DNA of 64,000 nucleotides from an uncultured Desulfobulbaceae bacterium (GTDB lineage: Bacteria > Desulfobacterota > Desulfobulbia > Desulfobulbales > BM004): the NCBI GenBank assembly GCA_947259115.1, contig CAMYKS010000010.1:228487-292486 (forward strand). Direction: 5' to 3'. The notes beneath the pieces are model-generated. The model did not search any database. It was not told the origin of the DNA and saw only the letters and a program-made list of their open reading frames with translations. The position numbers were made by a program, and so were the translations under genes. This document shows, piece after piece, positions 25,840 through 36,098 of this stretch. Numbering within the stretch: the first letter of the stretch is position 1; each line of letters begins with the position of its first letter.

Positions 25840-27687
25840 TTAAATCCCGAAGGAACATACCATTTTTTCCGGCAGACTGACGCGGGCTTCCATGCCGCCA
25901 TCGGCTTTCCGGTTCAAAGAAAAGCTGCCGCCATGTATTGCTACTATTTTTTCCACCAGGGTCAGGCCGAGGCCGGTACCATAGGTTTTCGTTGTGAAAA
26001 AAGGATCAGTCGCCCTTTTTTTAATAGCCTCGGCAATACCGACCCCGGTATCGGCAAATGAAACGATCACCCAACCATTCTTCCGGCGCACAGTAATAGT
26101 CAGATTCCCACCCGACGGCATGGCATCGATAGCATTTTTTGTCAGGTGAATCATCATTTTTCGTACCAGCTGTTCATCCAATTCCAGCGCCGGATCAGGA
26201 TCGGGAATATCAAGATCAACCTGGATTGAATTCCTGACCAGGGCCGGCTGGAGTATGAGTAAAGTTTTTTTTATGAGTGGATAGAGGGGCTCGCATTTCT
26301 TGTCAACTTTCATCTGCCGGACAAAATCAAAAAGGTCCTTCAGGGTTGATTCGAGCCGGGTGGTCTCATTGACTATCATATTGACAAATTCAAGAGATTT
26401 CTCATCATGGATTTTTTTGGCCAGAATTCGGGCTGCACCACCGATTGAGGTTATCGGGTTTCTCAAGACATGTACAAGCTGGGCCGACATCTGCCCCAGA
26501 GCTGAATAACTGGCGGATTCCACCAGAAGATCTTTATTTTTTTCCAGCTCATGCGTTACACCTTCCAGGTCACCTATCTTGTCCTCCATCTCCATGTACA
26601 GGCGGCTGTGCTCTATGGCCAGGCTGGCCTGGTTGGCAAATATCTCCAGCGACCTGACATGGTCCTTGGTTATGGGCTCGCGGGTTACAAAATGATCGGC
26701 AATGATGACACCCAGGGATCTGCTTGGCGAAAAAAGAGGCACCACGACAAAAGTATCTTCGCCCAGCAGATCAATGAGTTCTCCGGCAACGGGCACAGCA
26801 GCCTGACCATTTTTCACAAGGATGGAACGCCTCTCCAGGGCTGATTTTATCAGGATGTGCTCAGAATCCATGACCGGAACCCACAGGCTTTTGATCAGCC
26901 GGGTTACTTTTGTATCACCGTTGAGGCAGCTTTTCTTAATATTCTGAACTATTTCCAGGAAATCAAGTTTCTTATCACGCAGCTCTGCCCAGATCCTGCC
27001 GGCCTCTTCACGGCATTCAGAGCCGATGGCCAGTTTGCCCTGCAGGACAGAGTCTTCATCTTCAAATATTGCCAAAAACGCCCGGTTGAAACGTAAGCCC
27101 TCATCTGCGGTAATGCCCACAAGGATGGCCTGCAGGATCTCATCGAGCTCCACGGTGCTTAAATACACGGAGTTCATCTTCAGGGAAAGCTGATGCAATA
27201 GCTGGATACGGAAGTGCGCCTTTTCCAAATCCTCCTGATACTTGAAATTTTCGGCAAGCAAGCGTCGCCTTTCCAGGACCTTGCGGACCACCATGAGTAT
27301 TTCATCAAACAGGACGGGCTTTGAAAGGTAATCGTCCGCTCCCTTGCGCATGCAGTCAAGGGCAACTTCCAAATCAGCCGTGCCCGTGAGCATGACGATG
27401 CCAACTCCGGGGTGGTCATTGACAATTTCAGGCAGCAGGGTAAGACCGTCGGTATCCGGCAAACCGATATCAAGCAGGACCAGGGCAATATTGACAGAGC
27501 CAAAAAGTTTCCTGAGCTGTTCTGCATTTTCAGCTTCCACGACTGCAAACTTCTGGGTTTCGAGAAAAAACCGCAGAGGTTCCCTGATGGCTCCATCGTC
27601 ATCAACAATTACAATGACCTCATCCCCCGCAAGGAGTTTGTCGGGAGTAAGGGATATATGGTTCAGACCAGGAACGGATTCAAGCAT
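25840..27687 (-). CDS. Hybrid receiver-GAF-histidine kinase
   Basis: The 615-aa protein has, in order, a receiver domain (Asp29/30, phospho-acceptor Asp73, Thr101, Lys123), a GAF domain (about 165-365), a HisKA domain with phospho-His406 in LVHVLRNP, and a HATPase with NAIDAMPSGG, GVGIAE and GTGLGL. No transmembrane segment is found, so it is cytoplasmic. The receiver at the front suggests it is controlled by another kinase. It diverges from the HEAT gene at 28055. No partner regulator is adjacent. Confidence 0.92.
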   Translation of the reverse strand: MLESVPGLNHISLTPDKLLAGDEVIVIVDDDGAIREPLRFFLETQKFAVVEAENAEQLRKLFGSVNIALVLLDIGLPDTDGLTLLPEIVNDHPGVGIVMLTGTADLEVALDCMRKGADDYLSKPVLFDEILMVVRKVLERRRLLAENFKYQEDLEKAHFRIQLLHQLSLKMNSVYLSTVELDEILQAILVGITADEGLRFNRAFLAIFEDEDSVLQGKLAIGSECREEAGRIWAELRDKKLDFLEIVQNIKKSCLNGDTKVTRLIKSLWVPVMDSEHILIKSALERRSILVKNGQAAVPVAGELIDLLGEDTFVVVPLFSPSRSLGVIIADHFVTREPITKDHVRSLEIFANQASLAIEHSRLYMEMEDKIGDLEGVTHELEKNKDLLVESASYSALGQMSAQLVHVLRNPITSIGGAARILAKKIHDEKSLEFVNMIVNETTRLESTLKDLFDFVRQMKVDKKCEPLYPLIKKTLLILQPALVRNSIQVDLDIPDPDPALELDEQLVRKMMIHLTKNAIDAMPSGGNLTITVRRKNGWVIVSFADTGVGIAEAIKKRATDPFFTTKTYGTGLGLTLVEKIVAIHGGSFSLNRKADGGMEARVSLPEKMVCSFGI

Positions 27688-28054
27688 GTGTTATAGCTTA
27701 TGGCTAAAATGTTTTTTCAACTATTCCCCTCAGGGCTTACCATAATAAACAGACAATTTTCTTTCAGCCGAGGGGCTGCTCTGCCAGCCTGAAAATTACG
27801 TTAATCCTTCAGCGGGCAGCTTATATATTTAAATACTCACGCCATGGTGATCTGTCAAGAAAGCTGTATAATTTCCAAGCTATTACTAGATATTTATTCC
27901 CGGTTGAAATATGCGTGGATACTCTTTAAAGTGCCAACAAAAATAAAACCTGGATCTGCGACGGGAAGTTAACGCACAATGCGTTCAAGATTGCAAACAG
28001 GAAGTTGCAGCCTTTCCATTTGAACTGCAGCCATCCTGAAAACATAAAAACATC
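27688..28054. other. Divergent intergenic region
   Basis: This 367-bp gap separates the kinase from the HEAT gene, which are transcribed apart. It holds an inverted CCCCTC/GAGGGG pair (about 27727 and 27769) and partly complementary CTGAA/TTCAG and GCTGC/GCAGC words around 27775-27822. I see no gene and no convincing operator. Confidence 0.35.
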
Positions 28055-28465
28055 ATGGTAAACAAAGACTATACTATCAGCCTTCTTCAGGTTATCGGCG
28101 ACTTTCTGGAACTGGGCCATGTGGAGAACATTTTGGCCATGTTTAAGCAGGATACAGGTTTGTATAACCTGAGCGCTGATCTTATCAGGGATGAACGCTT
28201 CAGCGTACGGCTCGGCACTGCCGTGTTATTTGAAGAACTTGCCGTAATACGGCCAAACGATATTTCCCTTGCCATTCCCTCCCTCATCCCCCTGCTGCAT
28301 GAGAAAAATCCTTTTCTGCGGGGTGAGGCAGCTACCATTCTTGGTATAATCGGCTCTCCTGCAGCGCTGCAACACCTGGAAGCGCTTGCAGCTGACCCTG
28401 ATCCCCAGGTACGGGAAATAATTACTGACATCCTAAAACAGGGAACAGAGGAACCCGAACCTTGA
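28055..28465 (+). CDS. Short HEAT-repeat protein
   Basis: The 136-aa protein has two or three HEAT-type helical repeats, for example NPFLRGEAATILGIIGSPAA and PQVREIITDILKQG. No catalytic residue is visible, and such proteins normally mediate protein contacts. It is 12 bases upstream of the dinG-like gene and in the same direction, so it may assist that helicase. It belongs to a different subgroup than the DVU0298-like protein at 18686. Confidence 0.75.
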   Translation: MVNKDYTISLLQVIGDFLELGHVENILAMFKQDTGLYNLSADLIRDERFSVRLGTAVLFEELAVIRPNDISLAIPSLIPLLHEKNPFLRGEAATILGIIGSPAALQHLEALAADPDPQVREIITDILKQGTEEPEP

Positions 28466-28477
28466 TTTCCATGCCCC

Positions 28478-30436
28478 ATGAAAAACACTCTTAAACAGAC
28501 ACAGGATATATTCAAGCCGGATGGCCTCCTGTCCAGACGCTTGGATAAGTATGAACCAAGACCCGGCCAGCTGGAAATGGCTTCAGCAGTGGCGCAAACC
28601 CTTGAGGGCGGCAGACTTGTCGTTGAAGCGGAGACCGGTATCGGCAAAACCCTGGCCTATCTTATTCCTGCTGTCTTAAGCCGCCAGAAGGTTATTATCT
28701 CCACCAACACCCTGAACCTGCAGGAACAGATACTGCGGAGTGAAATTCCATTTATACAGGAACATATTGATCCGGCACTTTCCGTCATGTGTGTCAAGGG
28801 ACGGCAGAACTATCTCTGCCTGTACCGCTGGCAGCAATTTACCGTGCACCCTCAACTTGAGATATTTGCAGCCGATGAAACACGGGAAAAAATTACGACC
28901 TGGCTGGAATCTACAATAACCGGGGACCGGGCAGAGCTTGACTGGCTCCCGGACAATTCACCCCTGTGGCGGGAAATAAGCGCCACCCCAAGCCAGTGCC
29001 TGGGAAGCAAATGCCCGGATGAAAAATCTTGTTTTATCAATGAATTACGCAGGAAAGCTGCGGCAGCCCGGCTCCTTATTGTCAATCATCACCTTTTTTT
29101 CTCAGACCTCGCTCTCCGGCGTGAAGGGCATGGAGAAGTTCTGCCCCGGTATGAATCGGTTATTTTTGACGAAGCCCATCATCTGGAAAATGTGGCAACT
29201 AATTTCTTTGGTTTTTCCATCAGTCACTTCCAGATGGTTGATCTGGCAAAAGATGTAAAACTTTCAGCAGTTATGCTTCCGGAGGACAAGCAGGAACGAA
29301 TTCTCCAGACTGCTGAGGCACTCCACAGCCGCTCCGAACATTTTGCCGCCTTATTCCCTGCCCAGCAAGGCAAATATCCTTTACAGGAATATATTGAGCA
29401 ACACCCTGACTGGGAGGGAGAGATTCAGGCCGTCTCCGACCGCTTATCAGGCCTTGAGTTGACTCTTTTGACCATGGAGACCATGGGAGAAACCTGGCAG
29501 GTGCTTGCCGGCCGCTGCCAGGAACTGCAGGCCAGGCTGCTTGCCATTGCAGGCCTGCTAGAAATTCCCCAGGCAGAAACATATATCCGCTGGTATGAAC
29601 GGCGGGAAAAAAGTGTTGTCCTGGCTGCCTCTCCCATTGATATTGCCATGGAACTCAATGCTGTCTTATATCCCAATGTAAGGAGCGCAGTTTTTACATC
29701 CGGCACCCTGACGGTGGGAGGCGATTTCTCCTATTTTCTCAGCCGGCTCGGCCTCGAATCCGACACCGAAACTCTTTCCCTGGAGTCGCCATTCGATTAT
29801 AGCGGCCGGACCATGCTCTATATCCCGGCCCATTCCCATGCCGACCCTTTCCCCCAGCCTGACCAGGCTCTTTTTCATGATAAAATTCAATCTGTTATTT
29901 ACCAGATACTTCTGGCTTCCAGCGGCAGGGGGCTGGTACTTTTCACAAGTTTTAACAGCATGAGGAAAACTTATCCTTTTCTGCTTGAAAATCTGCCCTA
30001 CCCGGTATTCATCCAGGGACAGGCACCACGCAATAAACTTTTGGAATCTTTCCAGCTCCAGACTAATTCCGTATTGCTTGCCGTGGCAAGTTTCTGGGAG
30101 GGTATAAACGTTCCGGGGGAATCATTGAGCTGTGTTATCATAGATAAATTACCCTTTGAAGTACCGAGTGACCCTGTTATCATGGCACGCATAAACAAGG
30201 TACGGGAGGAAGGCGGGAATCCTTTCATGGATTTCCAACTGCCGCGGGCCATCCTTGCTCTGCGCCAGGGCGTTGGCAGGCTCATGCGCACTTCGACGGA
30301 CAGGGGTATACTGGCAGTGCTTGATGTGCGTTTGTTCACCAAACAGTACGGCCGCATATTCCTCAGGAGTTTGCCCCCAAGCCCCCTCACCCGGGAACTT
30401 GCTGAAGTGGTGTCATTCTTTCAAAAAAATAAATGA
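28478..30436 (+). CDS. dinG: DinG-family ATP-dependent DNA helicase
   Basis: The 652-aa protein is a superfamily 2 helicase of the XPD/DinG group. Walker A AETGIGKT is at residues 51-58 and the DEAH box at 231-234. Cysteines near 108-112 (VKGRQNYLC) and at about 174, 179 and 185 (CLGSKCPDEKSC) fit a 4Fe-4S cluster domain. The C-terminal motifs SFWEGINVPGE and RQGVGRLMR complete the core. Such helicases unwind D-loops, R-loops or forked DNA. It is in a likely operon with the HEAT gene and the polyprenyl synthase. Confidence 0.92.
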   Translation: MKNTLKQTQDIFKPDGLLSRRLDKYEPRPGQLEMASAVAQTLEGGRLVVEAETGIGKTLAYLIPAVLSRQKVIISTNTLNLQEQILRSEIPFIQEHIDPALSVMCVKGRQNYLCLYRWQQFTVHPQLEIFAADETREKITTWLESTITGDRAELDWLPDNSPLWREISATPSQCLGSKCPDEKSCFINELRRKAAAARLLIVNHHLFFSDLALRREGHGEVLPRYESVIFDEAHHLENVATNFFGFSISHFQMVDLAKDVKLSAVMLPEDKQERILQTAEALHSRSEHFAALFPAQQGKYPLQEYIEQHPDWEGEIQAVSDRLSGLELTLLTMETMGETWQVLAGRCQELQARLLAIAGLLEIPQAETYIRWYERREKSVVLAASPIDIAMELNAVLYPNVRSAVFTSGTLTVGGDFSYFLSRLGLESDTETLSLESPFDYSGRTMLYIPAHSHADPFPQPDQALFHDKIQSVIYQILLASSGRGLVLFTSFNSMRKTYPFLLENLPYPVFIQGQAPRNKLLESFQLQTNSVLLAVASFWEGINVPGESLSCVIIDKLPFEVPSDPVIMARINKVREEGGNPFMDFQLPRAILALRQGVGRLMRTSTDRGILAVLDVRLFTKQYGRIFLRSLPPSPLTRELAEVVSFFQKNK

Positions 30437-30465
30437 TTGCAACTGTAATATAAGGACTGCCCTGT

Positions 30466-31470
30466 ATGGAAAAAATTGATCTGCTGGCCAGATTAAAGCC
30501 TGAAATTGACATTGTAGATCAAACCATGCAGAACGATCTACAGAATCTTGAAAGCAAGGGATTGATACCCACCAGCCTGATCAAGGTGCTGGAGCATGCT
30601 CTTTTTAATGGCGGCAAAAGGATAAGGCCTCTGCTCTGTATTTTGACTGCAAGCCTTTGCGGCAACAAGAGCAAAGATATTTACCCCCTGGCCATTTCCT
30701 TTGAATACCTGCATGTTGCAACTTTGCTCCATGATGATGTTATTGACCACGCAGATACCCGTCGAGGCCGTCCTGCCGCCAATACAATTTTTGGCCTCAG
30801 CCCGGCAATTCTTGCCGGAGACTTTCTCCATGCCCGTTCAATGTTTCTTGTCGGCAGCCTGGGTGGCAAGAGAAGCCTGGGACCCATCTGCAGCGCTACT
30901 GAAGGCATGGTTGCAGGAGAATTTCTCCAACTGGCCAATGTGCAGAACTTCAATCAGTCTGAAAAAGATTATTTTGCCGTGATCAATGGCAAGACAGCAT
31001 TATTCATCGGGGCAGTATGTGAAATCGGAGCCATTTTTGCCGGGTCCAATGATGAGGAAATCGCAGCTGTTAAAACCTATGGCGCCAACCTTGGCAAGGC
31101 TTTCCAGATACAGGACGACCTCCTTGATTATCTGGGAGATCCCGCTAAAACAGGCAAAGCAGTCGGTAATGATTTCTGCGAAGGAAAAATGACCCTGCCG
31201 CTGATTCATGCCCTGAAAAAGGCAGGAAACACTGAAAGCGGTTTTCTTCTTGGACTTCTCAAGGATAAAAAAAATGCACGCAGAGCTAAATTTGAGGAGG
31301 CGAAAAATATCATTGCTCAAAGCGGCGGGTTTGAATACGCTCGCCTGCTCGCTGAGAAAATGATTGCTGCAGGTCTTGCAGGCCTGGAGATTTTTACAGT
31401 CAAGCACAATGGCCCGGTCATTGAAACACTCTCCGCACTGGCCAGCTATGTTACCCAAAGAGACAAATAA
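30466..31470 (+). CDS. ispB: Polyprenyl diphosphate synthase (octaprenyl/long chain)
   Basis: The 334-aa protein has both aspartate-rich motifs of trans-prenyltransferases: DDVID (90-94) with RRGRPAAN, and QDDLLDYLGD (about 216-225). Also present are GGKRIRPLL and GKTALFIGA. Members with these features condense isopentenyl diphosphate to make quinone side chains, and the chain length cannot be read with confidence. It follows dinG by 29 bases. Confidence 0.88.
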   Translation: MEKIDLLARLKPEIDIVDQTMQNDLQNLESKGLIPTSLIKVLEHALFNGGKRIRPLLCILTASLCGNKSKDIYPLAISFEYLHVATLLHDDVIDHADTRRGRPAANTIFGLSPAILAGDFLHARSMFLVGSLGGKRSLGPICSATEGMVAGEFLQLANVQNFNQSEKDYFAVINGKTALFIGAVCEIGAIFAGSNDEEIAAVKTYGANLGKAFQIQDDLLDYLGDPAKTGKAVGNDFCEGKMTLPLIHALKKAGNTESGFLLGLLKDKKNARRAKFEEAKNIIAQSGGFEYARLLAEKMIAAGLAGLEIFTVKHNGPVIETLSALASYVTQRDK

Positions 31471-31547
31471 CTATCTCATCTGCACCTGCAGGGAAGATCA
31501 ACATCTGTTTTGCGCATCTTCAACTGATGAATAGAGTGAATGATTTA

Positions 31548-31739
31548 ATGGCAACAAAAAAAATCAGAAAAAAACCGGCTAAAAAGAAGAAAGGAAAAAG
31601 CAGAACGCAACAAAAAAGTTTTTTTATGCTGCTGCGGCAATGGTCCCTGCCCTTGTTTCTCCTGTTGTTCATCGGCTTAAGCCTGGCAGCGGCTTTTTAT
31701 CTCATTTTCCTGCATACTCCCGCAACTCCCCTTTTCTAG
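31548..31739 (+). CDS. Small Lys-rich membrane protein
   Basis: The product is about 63 aa, with a strongly basic start (KKIRKKPAKKKKGKSR) followed by one transmembrane helix at about residues 33-55. I use the ATG at 31548. The frame opens at 31527 but no good ribosome site decides between them. It follows the polyprenyl synthase by about 77 bases. No family is recognised. The positive-inside rule would put the basic end in the cytoplasm. A gap of 235 bp without a gene follows before holA. Confidence 0.5.
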   Translation: MATKKIRKKPAKKKKGKSRTQQKSFFMLLRQWSLPLFLLLFIGLSLAAAFYLIFLHTPATPLF

Positions 31740-31974
31740 GAACTGTTCTTTCTTGTCTATCAGCCGTCATATACTTACCCTTACTATTCACATCGAATTG
31801 GATAAATTTTGTGGTCGAATTGAGTTTTCTCTTGTGCAACGGTACTGGAAAAAATACTATATAAAGCTATAGAGGAAGACACGGACATAACTGTTTTTCA
31901 ATGTCTTCCCCCCAATTTCCCATTGAAAAATGAGGGTTGCTGACAACTGAACATTTAATGCTTATTATAGCCCC

Positions 31975-33375
31975 ATGTCTTTACACAAGCGCCAGGAAAT
32001 TCCCACAGTTCTCGAGAAAATCACGCACGGTGAAATAGCGCAGATCTATCTCCTGTTCGGGGAGCGTTATCTCTGCAGGAACGCGGCTCAGGAGTTAATC
32101 GACCGGTTACTGCCTGAAAACCAGCGCCAGGTAACAAGTCTGCAGCATATCGACGGCGACCGGGAGGATTTTAGCAGAACACTCAACCTCCTGAAGACTT
32201 TCAACCTTTTTTCCGGACGCAAAATCTTCTGGGTGACCGACACGAAACTCTTCTATTCCAAAGGAGTTGCTAAAAGCGTTTGGCAAAAGGCCTGGGAAAA
32301 AAATGAAAGTAATGAGCCGGGACCGGCCCGGCGTTATCTGCAGCAAATGCTGCACCTCGCCGCAGTTTCACCGCAAGAGATGCTTGCAGAAAATATAGCT
32401 TCCCTGTCTGCAACCCGTTGGAAAAACCTTTTCGGTTTCACCAAGCCCCAGGGCGATCTGTCCTGGGTCCGGGATCTTTTGGTAGATATACCTGCTGAGG
32501 CCTCCCCGGCAAAGGCTACAGAGATCGATGCCGCCGCCATGTATACCCATGCTTTCGAAGCAGGCATACCCCGGGATAATATCCTGGTTCTTCTTGCCGA
32601 GGCGGTTGACAAGAGGAAACGACTCTATAAGTATATTCAGGAACATGGAGTCATCCTCGATCTGGCTGTAGACCCGGGGAGTTCTGCTGCTGCAAAACGT
32701 GATCAGGATAAAGTTCTCACGGAATTGCTCCAATCCACCTTAGCCAAGTACGGCAAAAAGATTGAGCCCCAAACCGTTCCCGTTTTCCTTGAGAGAGTCG
32801 GCTTCCACCCTGTAGCTGCAGTTATGGAGGCAGAGAAGCTGGCACTCTATATGGGTGACAGGGAAGTTATAACTAGGGAGGATGTCGACGCTATTATCGG
32901 CCGTACCAGGGAAGAGGCCCTGTTTGAGCTAACCGAGGCCGTGACTTCGGGAAGATTCGAAGATGGATTGCTGATACTTGATCACCTCCAGTCCAGCGGG
33001 ATCCATGGCCTTGCTATCCTGGCAACCTTAAGGAATCACTTAAAAAAGCTGCTGCTTGTGCGCTCATTGCAAGAAGCCAAGTCCCCGGCCTACACAAAAT
33101 CGCTCTCTTTTCCTGTTTTCCAAAAGAGTTATCTCCCGAAACTCAAGGAAGGCAGGGAGGAATGGCTTAATTTACTCTGGAAAAGCCACCCCTATGCCCT
33201 GTTTATGCTCTTTCGGCAGGCGGCCCGATTCCACTGTGCAAATCTGCAGGAGGGCTTAAAAGAGATACTGGCTGCCGAATATCGCATGAAGGGTTCACCG
33301 GTTGACGGGCGTCTTATTATGGACAGCCTGATTTTTAACCTGATGCGTTTGGAACTCCCTGGAGTGAAGGTATAA
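31975..33375 (+). CDS. holA: DNA polymerase III delta subunit (clamp-loader)
   Basis: HolA opens the beta clamp. The 466-aa protein is longer than the usual ~340 aa. The N-terminal YLLFGERYLCRNAAQELI resembles the P-loop-like start of HolA. The central part (about residues 105-190) is an extra segment rich in charged residues. The C-terminal collar includes EREDVDAIIGRTREEALFEL-like sequence and GLAILATLRNHLKKLL. The last codon's TAA overlaps the clpS start by one base. Function is likely conserved despite the insertion. Confidence 0.85.
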   Translation: MSLHKRQEIPTVLEKITHGEIAQIYLLFGERYLCRNAAQELIDRLLPENQRQVTSLQHIDGDREDFSRTLNLLKTFNLFSGRKIFWVTDTKLFYSKGVAKSVWQKAWEKNESNEPGPARRYLQQMLHLAAVSPQEMLAENIASLSATRWKNLFGFTKPQGDLSWVRDLLVDIPAEASPAKATEIDAAAMYTHAFEAGIPRDNILVLLAEAVDKRKRLYKYIQEHGVILDLAVDPGSSAAAKRDQDKVLTELLQSTLAKYGKKIEPQTVPVFLERVGFHPVAAVMEAEKLALYMGDREVITREDVDAIIGRTREEALFELTEAVTSGRFEDGLLILDHLQSSGIHGLAILATLRNHLKKLLLVRSLQEAKSPAYTKSLSFPVFQKSYLPKLKEGREEWLNLLWKSHPYALFMLFRQAARFHCANLQEGLKEILAAEYRMKGSPVDGRLIMDSLIFNLMRLELPGVKV

Positions 33376-33689
33376 TGAGCAAAACAGGGCGGGATTTTGA
33401 AGGCTGGGTGGCGACGCATCATAAAACAAAGGTCAATGAACCGCGTTTATATAAGGTGCTGCTGCATAACGATGACTATACTTCCATGGAGTTTGTCGTG
33501 CTGCTGCTTGAAAAAGTATTTAACAAAAGTACCCCAGAGGCAACAAGGATCATGCTCAATGTACACCAGCAGGGAATCGGTGTTGCAGGTGTTTACAACA
33601 AAGATATCGCAGAAACAAAGGTGGCCATTGTCCAAGAACTGGCCCAGAAAAACGAATACCCCTTGAGATGTTCCATGGAAAGGGTTTAA
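33375..33689 (+). CDS. clpS: ATP-dependent Clp protease adaptor ClpS
   Basis: ClpS delivers N-degron substrates to ClpAP. The 104-aa protein has the core motif LHNDDYTSMEFVV, with the DD/NDD surface loop, and the later VHQQGIGVAG. Both are hallmarks. Its ATG overlaps the holA stop (TAATG), indicating translational coupling. The clpA gene follows after 122 bases. Confidence 0.96.
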   Translation: MSKTGRDFEGWVATHHKTKVNEPRLYKVLLHNDDYTSMEFVVLLLEKVFNKSTPEATRIMLNVHQQGIGVAGVYNKDIAETKVAIVQELAQKNEYPLRCSMERV

Positions 33690-33811
33690 CTGTAAAAGCA
33701 GGAAGTTGGGCAATATACATATGTTTTTTTGATAAGGCATATTAGCCAATTAATACTTAATGTCTTACAGTAGAAAGAGGATTACAGAATAATAATTAAA
33801 GGTAAAGCAAT

Positions 33812-36040
33812 ATGTTTAGCCAGAAACTTGAAATGGCATTAGTTACAGCAGTTCGCCAGGCAAAAAGCCACAGGCATGAATTTGTTACGGTTGAGCACCT
33901 GCTCTACGGCATCCTGCAGGATGAACTCACCAACCGCATAATCAAACAATGCGGCGGCAGCCTGGAAAATCTCAAAATAAGGCTGGAGAAATTTTTTGAT
34001 GGTGAACTGCCAACGCAAAAATTAAAAGATTCCGGTGACCCCATCCAGACCCTTGGCTTTAACCGCGTATTGCAGAGGGCCATCGGCCATGTGCAGAGTT
34101 GCGGCAAAAAAGAGGTCGATTCAAGTGACGTCCTGGTGGCAATTTTTTCTGAACCGGACTCCCATGCCGTATATTTCCTGAGCACTGAAGGACTGGACCG
34201 CATGTCCGTGGTTGAATATGTCTCCCATGGCCTGCCGGATGATATTGAAACAGATGCCTGGCAGCCCCAGAAGAAAAAGACCGTCATCAAGCAGGATGAA
34301 CTTGATAAATTTACGGTGAATTTTGCAGACCGGGCCAAGGCGGGTCTGATCGATCCACTCATCGGGCGTGAGCGTGAACTGGAACGCATCATGCAGGTCC
34401 TCTGCAGGCGTAGAAAGAACAATCCCCTGCTGGTCGGTGAGCCTGGTGTTGGCAAGACCGCCATTGCAGAAGGGTTGGCCCTGCGCATCCATGACAATAA
34501 TGTTCCCTCCATGTTGGAGGATGTTGAAATCCGCCTGCTGGATATGGGCTCTCTGCTTGCCGGCACCAAATACCGCGGTGATTTTGAAAAGCGCCTCAAG
34601 GCTGTTATCGATGGCATGGAAAAAAAGGGTGACAGGGCCATACTGTTTATTGACGAGATCCATACAATTGTCGGAGCCGGAGCAACCAGCGGCGGCAGCC
34701 TCGATGCCTCAAACCTGTTGAAACCGTCACTGCAGGCGGGATCGCTGCGCTGCATTGGTTCAACCACCTACGAAGAACATAAGAACCATATTGAAAAGGA
34801 CCGCGCCCTTTCCAGGCGGTTTCAGAAAATTGATATAGAGGAGCCCTCCGTTGAGGAGACGGTTGAAATATTAAACGGACTGAAATCCCGTTATGAAGAA
34901 CATCACGGCATAAAATATACCTCAGCAGCGCTGCAAGCCACAGCCGAACTTGCCAGCCGTTACATCAACGACAGGTTCCTGCCGGACAAAGCCATTGATG
35001 TTCTCGATGAGGTTGGAGCTGCCTTCAGACTCTCCGGCACGGAAAAGAAACGAAAAAATGTCACTGTCAGGGATGTTGAGTCCGTGGTATCGCGCATGGC
35101 CAGGATCCCTGCCAAAAGCAGTTCCAGGTCGGAGATCCGCCACCTGAAAACTTTGCAGCCGGAATTGCAGAAGGTGATTTTCGGCCAAGACCACGCCATC
35201 GAGGCACTGACCAATGCGGTCAAACGGGCCAGAGCCGGTCTGGGGCAACCCGAAACACCCACCGGTTCTTTCCTCTTTGCAGGTCCGACCGGGGTCGGCA
35301 AAACAGAGGTGGCCAGGCAGTTGGCCAATTCCCTTTCCGTGCATTTTGAACGTTTTGACATGAGTGAGTATATGGAAAAACATGCCGTGGCCAGGCTCAT
35401 AGGTGCCCCGCCAGGTTATGTAGGGTTTGACCAGGGAGGCCTGCTGACCGATGCCATCAGAAAGCACCCTTATTCTGTCCTGTTGCTTGATGAGATCGAA
35501 AAGGCACATCCCGATGTGTTCAGTATTCTCCTGCAGATCATGGATCATTCCACCCTGACCGATAATGCCGGCAGACGTGCTGATTTCCGCAATGTCATCC
35601 TTATCATGACAACAAATGCCGGGGCCCGGGAATTAACGGAAAGGGCCATCGGTTTCATGGCTGACAAAAAAAATGAAGGCCAGAAGGCCCTGCACAATCT
35701 TTTTGCACCCGAATTCAGAAACCGTCTCGACGCGGTCATTACCTTCAACCCCCTAAAAATGGCAATGATTGAAAAAATTGTCGATAAAATGGTGGGCGAA
35801 CTTGAAATACAGCTCAGTGAGAAAAAAGTTTCCATCAAGCTTTCCGCCAAGGCCCGCAGGTTGCTTGCCAGGAAGGGCCATGACCCGGACTATGGCGCCA
35901 GGCCGCTCAGGAGGCTGATCCTGAAAGAAATTGGTGATGTGCTCACCGAGGAAATACTCTTCGGCAAACTATCCAAGGGGGGCAAGGCCCTGGTTGATGC
36001 TGACGATGAAAATCTCGTCTTCTCTTATAAAAGCATATAA
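33812..36040 (+). CDS. clpA: ATP-dependent Clp protease ATPase subunit ClpA
   Basis: The 742-aa ClpA has an N-terminal Clp repeat domain, then two AAA+ modules: Walker A GEPGVGKT in D1 and GPTGVGKT in D2, with Walker B FIDEIHT and LLDEIEKA. The ERAIGFMADKK loop carries the IGF tripeptide that docks on ClpP. This distinguishes it from ClpB, which lacks such a loop and has a coiled-coil middle domain. It is downstream of clpS. No clpP gene is in the window. Confidence 0.97.
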   Translation: MFSQKLEMALVTAVRQAKSHRHEFVTVEHLLYGILQDELTNRIIKQCGGSLENLKIRLEKFFDGELPTQKLKDSGDPIQTLGFNRVLQRAIGHVQSCGKKEVDSSDVLVAIFSEPDSHAVYFLSTEGLDRMSVVEYVSHGLPDDIETDAWQPQKKKTVIKQDELDKFTVNFADRAKAGLIDPLIGRERELERIMQVLCRRRKNNPLLVGEPGVGKTAIAEGLALRIHDNNVPSMLEDVEIRLLDMGSLLAGTKYRGDFEKRLKAVIDGMEKKGDRAILFIDEIHTIVGAGATSGGSLDASNLLKPSLQAGSLRCIGSTTYEEHKNHIEKDRALSRRFQKIDIEEPSVEETVEILNGLKSRYEEHHGIKYTSAALQATAELASRYINDRFLPDKAIDVLDEVGAAFRLSGTEKKRKNVTVRDVESVVSRMARIPAKSSSRSEIRHLKTLQPELQKVIFGQDHAIEALTNAVKRARAGLGQPETPTGSFLFAGPTGVGKTEVARQLANSLSVHFERFDMSEYMEKHAVARLIGAPPGYVGFDQGGLLTDAIRKHPYSVLLLDEIEKAHPDVFSILLQIMDHSTLTDNAGRRADFRNVILIMTTNAGARELTERAIGFMADKKNEGQKALHNLFAPEFRNRLDAVITFNPLKMAMIEKIVDKMVGELEIQLSEKKVSIKLSAKARRLLARKGHDPDYGARPLRRLILKEIGDVLTEEILFGKLSKGGKALVDADDENLVFSYKSI

Positions 36041-36098
36041 AATTATTTCATGTAATTACCAAGCATTGCTGCTGCACGGTAACGTTCAACATTTTACA

